Positions 41,701 to 47,164 of a stretch of 64,000 nt of DNA are shown piece after piece. The notes beneath the pieces are model-generated. The model saw nothing but the letters and a program-made list of their open reading frames with translations. It ran no database searches and had not been told where the DNA came from. Made by a program: the position numbers and the translations under genes. Positions within the stretch are counted from its first letter, which is position 1. Each line of letters starts with the position of its first letter. This DNA is from Candidatus Flexicrinis affinis (GTDB lineage Bacteria > Chloroflexota > Anaerolineae > Aggregatilineales > Phototrophicaceae): positions 124,001-188,000 of the forward strand of contig JADJWE010000002.1 of NCBI GenBank assembly GCA_016716525.1, written 5' to 3'.

Positions 41701-42639
41701 GTTCGGGTGCTTTTCGAGTTGAATCCACGTAAGGGCTTCTTTGTGGAAGCGAGTCTCGGCGCGCTTGTTGTTCCAAAACCGCCCCTGAAACGTCTTGACT
41801 GCGGCCGGCTCGTTGCGCTCGTGGTCGTAACACAAGTAGACGACGCCCATGCCGCCGTAGCGCACCGTCATCACCTCGCCCACGCCCTCGATGATCTCGC
41901 CAACACCGAAATCACGCCCGAAGTGAGCCTCGGGGGCGATATCGAGCGACGACGCCAAGTGGCTTGAAGGGGGCGGGAACGCGCTGGCTTCGGCGGTATG
42001 CGACGGGGCCGAGTCGAAACCGCGCGGCGGCAGCATATCCTGCGAGATCAGGTTGTCGACGCCAAGGTCCACGCGGGTCGCGTCTTCAGGATGCGTCGCT
42101 GGCCGGACGTCCGCGCGCGCCTGCCCCTGATGTCGGCGCTCGGCAGCTGTGACTCGATCGCGATAGATCGTCAGCATGCGGTCGATGGACGTCACATCGA
42201 CGATGTGAGAGGCGTGCGGGCCGTCTAGCAGCGCCGCAGCCCACAGCGCGACCGAGATATTGCGACGTGACGGAAACTGCAGTGCCGTGGCGACTGTCCA
42301 ATCCACGAAATGCGCCGCCACGGCTTCAGCCGCGGCGCGGTCTTCCGGCGTCTCTGCAACTTGCTGCGCGCGCCGGTATGCGGTCAGTGCCTTTTCGGCA
42401 TACGTCGCCGACATGTGCGCGTCGTAGGCATTGAACGTCAGTTGGGCACATGCATCGCCCAGCGCAAACACGTCGTCGATGTGGCTGCGGCGCACCGCCA
42501 CCCGCCCCAACCAGCGCACGTTCGCATCGGTATCGTAGACAAACGGGTCGCGCTCGTCGGCCGAATTGTCGGCATCGAGTGCGGCTGTCATAGCCGAGTC
42601 CAGCGGAAGCGGGGACCGGCCGGAAATCGGAACGTCCAT
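38692..42639 (-). CDS. Ser/Thr protein kinase with a very long TPR array
   Basis: 1315 residues; AGGAGGG lies 7 bases before the ATG. Residues 1-240 are a helical region with no recognised motif. The kinase spans about 246-540: glycine loop YGGMGVVYL, lysine in PAAVKTF, catalytic HRDIKPANIL, DFGLVYS and GTYAYMSPEQW. Residues about 560-1315 are roughly 21 TPR units of 34 residues (repeating SYAWARKGRTLRLLERYEDAL and YAWAWNGKG-like steps). No membrane segment, so it is cytoplasmic. The array is well kept, suggesting a large peptide-binding superhelix. The gene overlaps the FHA gene and follows yggT by 24 bases. Confidence 0.95.
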   Translation of the reverse strand: MDVPISGRSPLPLDSAMTAALDADNSADERDPFVYDTDANVRWLGRVAVRRSHIDDVFALGDACAQLTFNAYDAHMSATYAEKALTAYRRAQQVAETPEDRAAAEAVAAHFVDWTVATALQFPSRRNISVALWAAALLDGPHASHIVDVTSIDRMLTIYRDRVTAAERRHQGQARADVRPATHPEDATRVDLGVDNLISQDMLPPRGFDSAPSHTAEASAFPPPSSHLASSLDIAPEAHFGRDFGVGEIIEGVGEVMTVRYGGMGVVYLCYDHERNEPAAVKTFQGRFWNNKRAETRFHKEALTWIQLEKHPNIVQARRVHTVGGRPHIVLEHVSGPENLGPDLSNWIKHRRVTLENAVDFALQIARAMRHAAAKFPGMVHRDIKPANILVTHDGTAKVTDFGLVYSVLNDGSASDEGPITADPTVNPSDRLTRADAVVGTYAYMSPEQWINDPSLDLRSDIYAFGCVLYEMLVGKTVFPYRHKSELKRAHLEEQPEFDEAMEQKIPLSLRSLVLWCLEKDREERPQTWDEIADVLRDITVEITGSEPMPEPEGVPLAARELVDKGYSLTELGRYEQALQAFDQAIAKQPGLSYAWARKGRTLRLLERYEDALVCYDRALEIQPAYAWALSGKGVILERMGRFEEALECFRQASEMHPEDVWYVHNMGSAYFNLGRLADAEDALRRAVEIDPAHSSSWARLGQVLRQLDRPEEALGAFEQAIKLDPTYAWAHNGLGLTQKMLGRTRDALNSFLRATRYQPNVVMHWYSLTEMYIDLGQVQDALDPARRATELDPNYALSWAKLGQVLRYLKRYDEALSAYDRALSIDADLTWAVNGRGVVLEQTGRYEEALECYRQAADQAPDDVWYLFNQGNVLLLMDRSAEAIEPLRRSVEMDPASARFWTRLGKAYRQLGDYERALDACRTAVRLADQLASAWSELGATLEAMEQHVEALDAYRRAVELSDDPFYTTKQTDLLSQIGKNQTAAELLEQALQRDPNNGQLWGKYGQALRRLRRLDEAMVAYSRAIDLDPDDAWAWGGHGLTLGEYGRHAEALKSFDRALELNQDDPWLWYNRAEELLALNRAQEAIESLQHALALRPDHAESWAKRGHALRKLGKLEDALVAFDKAVQVMPGYAWAWNGRALTLRELRRRDDALLSYQRAVREDPNNLWYRINQIDLLLDMRKAHEALQVATTLIDYAADSSVAWARHGQVLRRLHRYQDALGSYERALLLDPRYAWAWNGKGMSLYALERYDEALSCYEQATTLAPGDPWFWYNYGEALMRMGDIEGAKRRYRSALQADPRHQASKERLNEL

Positions 42640-42663
42640 CGCTTCGCCCTCCTAATGAGCGTG

Positions 42664-42912
42664 CTAGATTCGCAGCACGGTCTGGATAGCGAAGATGATC
42701 AGGATGACGACCAGCGGACTGATATCCATGCCGCCCATCGGGCCGACGAACTGGCGGATCGGGGCCAGCACCGGTTCGGTGATTTCGTAGATGAAGCGGA
42801 CGATCGGGTTGTAGCGATCGACCTGCGGGAACCAACTGAGCAGCACCCGTGCCAACAAGACCAATTGAAAGACGTTGAGCAGCAGCCCAATCAGCGAAAG
42901 GAAAGTACCCAT
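42664..42912 (-). CDS. YggT family membrane protein
   Basis: 82 residues with two hydrophobic helices: LIGLLLNVFQLVLLARVLLSWFP (N-terminal) and VVILIIFAIQTVLRI (C-terminal). ARVLLSWFPQVDRYNPIVRFIYEITEPVLAPIRQFV is the diagnostic YggT repeat, seen in small membrane proteins near cell-division genes and linked to osmotic or envelope functions. It lies between yggS and the kinase-TPR gene. yggS-yggT proximity is widely conserved; the sepF gene often found between them is absent. Confidence 0.93.
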   Translation of the reverse strand: MGTFLSLIGLLLNVFQLVLLARVLLSWFPQVDRYNPIVRFIYEITEPVLAPIRQFVGPMGGMDISPLVVILIIFAIQTVLRI

Positions 42913-42957
42913 CTCAGATCCTTTGAACTGTGAATACGACCGGTTAGATAGCGCCCG

Positions 42958-43692
42958 CTAACGTTCTCCAAAGATTGCGCGACCGACGCGGACAATCGTC
43001 GCACCCTCTTCGACCGCGACCTCATAGTCGTCGGTCATTCCCATACTGAGTTCGGGCAGCGCCACGCCCAAACGCTGTTCCAATTCGCCGCGCAGCCCGG
43101 CTAAGCTGCGAAACACCGGCCTGATTTCTTCGGCGTCGTCGGCGATCGGCGCCATGGTCATCAGCCCGCGCAGGTCCAGCCCCGGAAGCGCGACGGCCTC
43201 CCGAAGCTGCGAAACCAGCGTATCCAACACCGCAGGTTCGCGCTCCCAGCCAAGCCCATCGAAACCGGACTTGCTCGTTTCGCCACTGACGTTCACCTGC
43301 GCCAGCCACGGCAAACGTGGCCCGCCGATCAGTCCGACAGCGCGATCAAGCTTCGCCGCTAGCGGCGCGTCATCGACCGAGTGCACCAGCCCGAACAGTC
43401 GCTGCCCCTGATAGGCGACCACATCGCGAGCCTTGCGGCTTTGAATATGACCGACCATGTGCCACATCGGCGGGACATCGAGTTCGGCATTCACCGCGAC
43501 AATTTTGGCGTTCGCTTCTTCGACGCGATTCTCACCGAAATGACGAATACCCGCAGCGTAGGCTTCGACAACCTGCGCAGCGGGCTTCGTTTTGCTCACC
43601 GCAACGAGCGTCACGGTGGCCGAGTCGCGGCCCACGCGTTCGCACGCGCGGATGATGGTGTTTTCGACTCGCCTTACGTTGTCAGAAATCAT
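42958..43692 (-). CDS. yggS: YggS/PROSC-type pyridoxal-5'-phosphate homeostasis protein
   Basis: 244 residues. Binds PLP on a TIM-barrel lysine and buffers the cofactor. TLVAVSKTKPAAQVVEAY carries the PLP lysine (about residue 33). IRHFGENRVEEANAK, WHMVGHIQSRKA, VNVSGETSKSGF, LRGLMTMAP, ELSMGMTDDYEVAVEEGATIVRVGRAIFG complete the family series up to the phosphate-binding end. The start lies one base inside a long inverted repeat and has no clear ribosome site. Divergent from nothing: ada lies upstream on the same strand. Confidence 0.95.
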   Translation of the reverse strand: MISDNVRRVENTIIRACERVGRDSATVTLVAVSKTKPAAQVVEAYAAGIRHFGENRVEEANAKIVAVNAELDVPPMWHMVGHIQSRKARDVVAYQGQRLFGLVHSVDDAPLAAKLDRAVGLIGGPRLPWLAQVNVSGETSKSGFDGLGWEREPAVLDTLVSQLREAVALPGLDLRGLMTMAPIADDAEEIRPVFRSLAGLRGELEQRLGVALPELSMGMTDDYEVAVEEGATIVRVGRAIFGER

Positions 43693-43693
43693 G

Positions 43694-43752
43694 CCACCCG
43701 CGCTGCCTATCCGGTCTGCAGCCTGACCGGAATTATGGCACCGCGCGGGTGG
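43694..43752 (-). promoter_or_regulatory. Long inverted repeat enclosing the yggS promoter region
   Basis: CCACCCGCGC (43694-43703) pairs perfectly with GCGCGGGTGG (43743-43752). Inside, TGCC/GGCA (43704-43707, 43737-43740) and CCGGTC/GACCGG (43711-43716, 43725-43730) also pair. The minus-strand extended -10 TGCCATAAT (43740-43732) lies within the repeat, and the ATG of yggS follows one base after it. Confidence 0.5.
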
Positions 43753-43773
43753 ACTGGCAAGATGTACCGTAGA

Positions 43774-44832
43774 CTAGTCGCGTTCAGCCTGCAAAATGGC
43801 CCGTTTGCGGCTGGGGCCCCACTTGTAGCCGCTGATCGTACCGTCGCTCTTGACGATGCGGTGGCACGGAATAACGATTGCGGCCTTGTTCGACGCGCAT
43901 GCGGACGCAACCGCGCGCACCGCTCTCGGCTCACCGATGGCCTGCGCGATTTCCGCATAGCTGCGCGTCTCGCCGCGCGGGACGGCTTGCAGCGCGCGCC
44001 ATACGCGCCACTGGAATGCGGTCGCCTGCACGTCCAGCGTGACCTCAAGCGCCGCGCCATGCTCGACGTGTTCAAGTATCGCACGTACCACCGAACCCAG
44101 GTCGGCATCGGTTTCATGCTGCGCGTGCGGGAATTCGGCGTGCAGTGCCTCGTGCGCCTCGTGCACGTCTTCATACAGCCCGATGGCACACACACCGCGA
44201 TCTGTCGCAGCGACGAGCATCGTCCCCAGCGGCGTCGCGACCGTCGTGCTGCGAACAGTGACCCCTACCCCGCCGCGCTTGTAGGCCGCCGGCGACATCC
44301 CCAGAGCACGCGCCCCGCCCTCGTACGTGCTGCTCGCCGAGACGAACCCGGCGTTCAACCCTGCATCCAACACGGTCGCGCCGCTGCGCAAGCCGGTCTT
44401 GAAGCGGGCGACCTTGAGCGCTTCGGCGTACTGCTTCGGTGTGACACCCAGCACGTCGCGGAAGGTGCGCTGAACGTGCTGCGGGTCGTACGCGAACTCG
44501 GCCCCGAGGTCGGCCAGCGTGGGTTCGCCGCCGTTGTCCAAATGCCCGGCAATGAAGTCGGCCACCTGCTGCGCGAGCTGCGCCTGCGGGTCGACCACAT
44601 CGGCGTCGCGCGGGTGGCAGCGCTTGCAAGGGCGGAATCCGTGCTGTTCGGCCGCTGCAGGGACGGGAAAGAACGCGACGTTTTCGCGCCGGGGCTGGCG
44701 TGACTTGCACGACGGACGGCAGTATACGCCAGTCGTTGCGACGGCATAGACAAAGCTGCCATCCTGCGAACGATCGCGCGTGGCGACCGCCTCCCAACAC
44801 GCTTCGGGATCAAGCTGTATCGTATTCATCAT
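43774..44832 (-). CDS. ada: Ada: AraC-type regulator and O6-methylguanine-DNA methyltransferase
   Basis: 352 residues from the ATG at 44832; AAAGGAA precedes it. Residues about 25-75 are the Ada metal-binding domain: TTGVYCRPSCKSRQP (methyl-acceptor cysteine) and GFRPCKRCHP. AraC helix-turn-helix lies at about 90-180 (DVLGVTPKQYAEALKVARFKTGLRSG). The C-terminal methyltransferase has the IPCHRIVKSDGTISGYKWG active site, with acceptor cysteine in PCHR. All three functional units are present, so it should repair alkylated DNA and respond to it. It lies downstream of queG; the apparent coding overlap is a consequence of the queG frameshift. Confidence 0.96.
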   Translation of the reverse strand: MMNTIQLDPEACWEAVATRDRSQDGSFVYAVATTGVYCRPSCKSRQPRRENVAFFPVPAAAEQHGFRPCKRCHPRDADVVDPQAQLAQQVADFIAGHLDNGGEPTLADLGAEFAYDPQHVQRTFRDVLGVTPKQYAEALKVARFKTGLRSGATVLDAGLNAGFVSASSTYEGGARALGMSPAAYKRGGVGVTVRSTTVATPLGTMLVAATDRGVCAIGLYEDVHEAHEALHAEFPHAQHETDADLGSVVRAILEHVEHGAALEVTLDVQATAFQWRVWRALQAVPRGETRSYAEIAQAIGEPRAVRAVASACASNKAAIVIPCHRIVKSDGTISGYKWGPSRKRAILQAERD

Positions 44833-45971
44833 CGCACTGTTCCTTTTCCGCTCCACCGGATAGGTCCATTATCCGCCCAAAGGCGGTCGTGACGCTTCCG
44901 GCATTTGGACGTGCAATTCATGCGCTGAGCCGCGCCAGTGCCCACTGCGCATGTTCGCGAATCAGCGGGTCGGCACCATCCGCAAGCACCCGCAGCGGCG
45001 GCACGACCGTGACACTCCCGCTGTTCCCCGGCCGCGATACACGCATTTCGTACCATCCGTGCACGGTCTATGCGTTCCACCGGCGATCCGGCAAACCGGC
45101 GCTGAAAGCCGGCATCGTCCAACGTCAACAGGTCGATCAGCAGCGGCGCGGCGCGATCGTGCGAATCCGGGGCGAATGCGGATACATGCGTGATCGGGGC
45201 GAATCGCTGCCACGGGCACACGTCCTGACACACGTCGCAGCCGAATACCCAGTTACCCATATTGGGGCGCACGTCCGAAGGGATGTCGCCCTTGTGTTCG
45301 ATCGTGAGATAGCTGATACACAGTCGCGCGTCGAGCACGTACGGCTTGGGAAACGCCGACGTCGGACAGGCCGTCAGGCAGCGCGTACACGTGCCGCAAC
45401 CCGGCGACGGTGCCAACGGCTCGTCGTAACGGTCCGCCTGTGCGTCGGTGACGATGACCCCGAGGAAAAACGCGCTGCCCCGCCGTGGATGGATCAGCAT
45501 CGTGTTTTTGCCGACGAAGCCGAACCCGGCCTGCTGCCCGTGGCTGCGTTCGAGGATCGCCCCGGTGTCGACATACCACTTGGTCGCCGGAATCCCGCCG
45601 AATGTGCCGTGCTCGAGTTCGGCCGCGACCTGCTCAAGCGCCGCGCCCATCACATCGTGATAGTCCTGCCCCCACGCGTACATGGCAATGCGGCCGCGCA
45701 GCGGATCGCGCAGCACCTCCTGCGGCGGGCCAACGGTCGTGTAATCCAGCCCGACGACGATCAGCGAGGACGCGCCAGACAAGATCACACGCAAGTCGCG
45801 TCGCCGCGCCACGCGGTCAGGGCGCGCCATGTAGCCCATCGTCCCGTGCATGCCGGCATCGATCCACGTCAGGTAGCCGTCCAATGTCGGCGACGGCACC
45901 GCTGGCACCACGCCACAGAACGAGAAGCCCAATTCTCCGGCGCGCCGTTTGATTTCGGACGACCGCAGCAT
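44829..45971 (-). CDS. queG: Epoxyqueuosine reductase QueG, with an apparent 3' frameshift
   Basis: Last step of queuosine synthesis, using cobalamin and two 4Fe-4S clusters. SFCGVVP at the N-terminus, FFLGVIVTD, CGTCTRCLTACPTSAF (cluster cysteines), and FGCDVCQDVCPW are all present. After RMVRNACIAAG the given frame becomes unlike the family (EQRECHGRAAAAG). Reading one base fewer at a run of four (45026-45029 on the plus strand) restores NSGSVTVVPPLRVLADGAD and the HEAT-like tail to a TGA at 44918. So the native gene likely ends at 44918, not 44829. Start at 45971 overlaps the ParB-like stop by one base. Confidence 0.9.
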   Translation of the reverse strand: MLRSSEIKRRAGELGFSFCGVVPAVPSPTLDGYLTWIDAGMHGTMGYMARPDRVARRRDLRVILSGASSLIVVGLDYTTVGPPQEVLRDPLRGRIAMYAWGQDYHDVMGAALEQVAAELEHGTFGGIPATKWYVDTGAILERSHGQQAGFGFVGKNTMLIHPRRGSAFFLGVIVTDAQADRYDEPLAPSPGCGTCTRCLTACPTSAFPKPYVLDARLCISYLTIEHKGDIPSDVRPNMGNWVFGCDVCQDVCPWQRFAPITHVSAFAPDSHDRAAPLLIDLLTLDDAGFQRRFAGSPVERIDRARMVRNACIAAGEQRECHGRAAAAGACGWCRPADSRTCAVGTGAAQRMNCTSKCRKRHDRLWADNGPIRWSGKGTVR

Positions 45972-46957
45972 CACGGTGACGAGTCGGCTTCCGACTCGTT
46001 GTCTTCGGCATCGGCGATCACGTTCGCTGCGAAGCGCAACGTCTCCGCCTCGGGATCGTCCTCGGCCAAGAAGTTATCAGGCACGTTCAGGCCGCGCTCA
46101 CGCAAGAAATCGATCATGTTATCGCGCGTGGGCGCCGTTGGAGCGTCCTCAAACCGTTCGCGCAGATCGGCGAGATTGCGCACCATCCACAGGAACAGGT
46201 CAGCTTCGGTCCGGTCGGGATATTCGTCCATGATCCGGTACTTGCGCATCACGGTGACGACCGGCCGGTACACGTTGTCGTACCAGTCGGCCGCCGCGGT
46301 ATCGAGGCTCACCGGCGCTTCGCGGACGTGCCCGAGGAAGTTGCGGTGGATTTCGATCAATCCCAACAGGTCGGGGTAGCGCGTCGCATCGCTCAGCCTC
46401 AGCGACTGATGATGGATGCGCGTGCTCGCCAATCCCGTTTCGTTGCGGAACGCCGAATACGCCGCCGCTTCGTCGATATCGCGCTCGCTCATGCCGGCAT
46501 GGAACGGCACCGGCGTCGAGAGTTCTGTCACGTGCGCTTGGATGGTCTTGGCGCCGAGCTGTTTGGCGACCGACACGCGGTGGTTGCCGTCACGCACGAA
46601 ATACACGTCACCAACCCGATATACTTCGATCGGTGGCAAGCCCATCTGTCCACTGGCGGCGGCATACACTCTGCTCCAGCGGTCTTGGCTGACGTTATGA
46701 CGGGGCAGAAACGAACTGTTGAAGTCGCGGTATCGTCCGACGCTCCCCTTGATTTGATCGATCGGGATATCGTGCAGTCCCCGATAGCTTTCCTCGCGCA
46801 GATGCAGCTTGGCGCGGATCTCGTCAAAGCTCAGAAGCTCGGCGGATTTGCCGCGGAGCAGCCCGAATATGTCCTGCCAGAACGCGCGGCTACGCGCGCT
46901 TTGATATTTCTGTATACCGTCAACCAGATTCGCCCGAAAGCTCTGATCTTCGGACAT
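45971..46957 (-). CDS. ParB/sulfiredoxin-fold protein
   Basis: 328 residues. The core at about 60-145 contains YRVGDVYFVRDGNHRVSVAKQLGAKTIQAHVTEL, where G-N-H-R matches the G-x-x-R/H-x-R type signature of ParB-Srx folds. There is no helix-turn-helix or CTPase-type GxxR segment beyond this, so it is not a partitioning ParB. The C-terminal 130 residues (WYDNVYRPVVTVMRKYRIMDEYPDRTEADLFLWMVRNLADL) resemble a domain seen in other actinobacterial and Chloroflexota proteins. AAGGAG before the ATG lies inside a hairpin. It precedes queG, with stop and start overlapping. Confidence 0.75.
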   Translation of the reverse strand: MSEDQSFRANLVDGIQKYQSARSRAFWQDIFGLLRGKSAELLSFDEIRAKLHLREESYRGLHDIPIDQIKGSVGRYRDFNSSFLPRHNVSQDRWSRVYAAASGQMGLPPIEVYRVGDVYFVRDGNHRVSVAKQLGAKTIQAHVTELSTPVPFHAGMSERDIDEAAAYSAFRNETGLASTRIHHQSLRLSDATRYPDLLGLIEIHRNFLGHVREAPVSLDTAAADWYDNVYRPVVTVMRKYRIMDEYPDRTEADLFLWMVRNLADLRERFEDAPTAPTRDNMIDFLRERGLNVPDNFLAEDDPEAETLRFAANVIADAEDNESEADSSP

Positions 46958-46959
46958 TC

Positions 46960-46974
46960 AGTCTCCTTGAGACT
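46960..46974 (-). promoter_or_regulatory. Hairpin containing the Shine-Dalgarno of the ParB-like gene
   Basis: AGTCTC (46960-46965) pairs with GAGACT (46969-46974) around a 3-base loop. On the minus strand AAGGAG falls across loop and stem, so the hairpin could limit ribosome access. Confidence 0.45.
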
Positions 46975-46989
46975 AGAGACGTCATCTAG
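46973..46989. promoter_or_regulatory. Operator-like palindrome at the ParB-like gene start site
   Basis: CTAGA (46973-46977) and TCTAG (46985-46989) flank a central GACGTC palindrome (46978-46983). It covers the transcription start predicted from the neighbouring promoter. Confidence 0.45.
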
Positions 46990-46990
46990 A

Positions 46991-47019
46991 AGTGTATGCC
47001 GCATAAAGATTGCGGGCAA
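46991..47019 (-). promoter_or_regulatory. Promoter of the ParB-like/queG operon
   Basis: On the minus strand, TTGCCC (47019-47014), a 17-base spacer and TACACT (46996-46991). Predicted start near 46984. Confidence 0.45.
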
Positions 47020-47112
47020 TAGGCATTCGTCACCCCTTCACCACCGGTAAACATGGCACATATACACGATTGACAACCGCTCACCGGTCTGCCAGCGCGA
47101 TCCGGGCGAGAC

Positions 47113-47121
47113 TGGTATAAT
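47113..47121 (+). promoter_or_regulatory. Extended -10 promoter of the clpC-like gene
   Basis: TGGTATAAT, a perfect extended -10. The predicted start near 47128 excludes the upstream TTG at 47123 as a start codon and gives a leader of about 37 bases. Confidence 0.65.
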
Positions 47122-47164
47122 CTTGCGCAGTGGCCGCGGGCCGGGGGTCTATCGTTTGGACGAA

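Noticed and set aside
44829..44832. ATGA overlap between queG and ada as evidence for coupling
   Set aside because: The queG reading frame at this point is probably shifted; the native stop is likely at 44918, leaving a gap.
47070..47075. TTGACA as the -35 of the clpC promoter
   Set aside because: It is 40 bases from TATAAT, far beyond a working spacer; the extended -10 is the better explanation.
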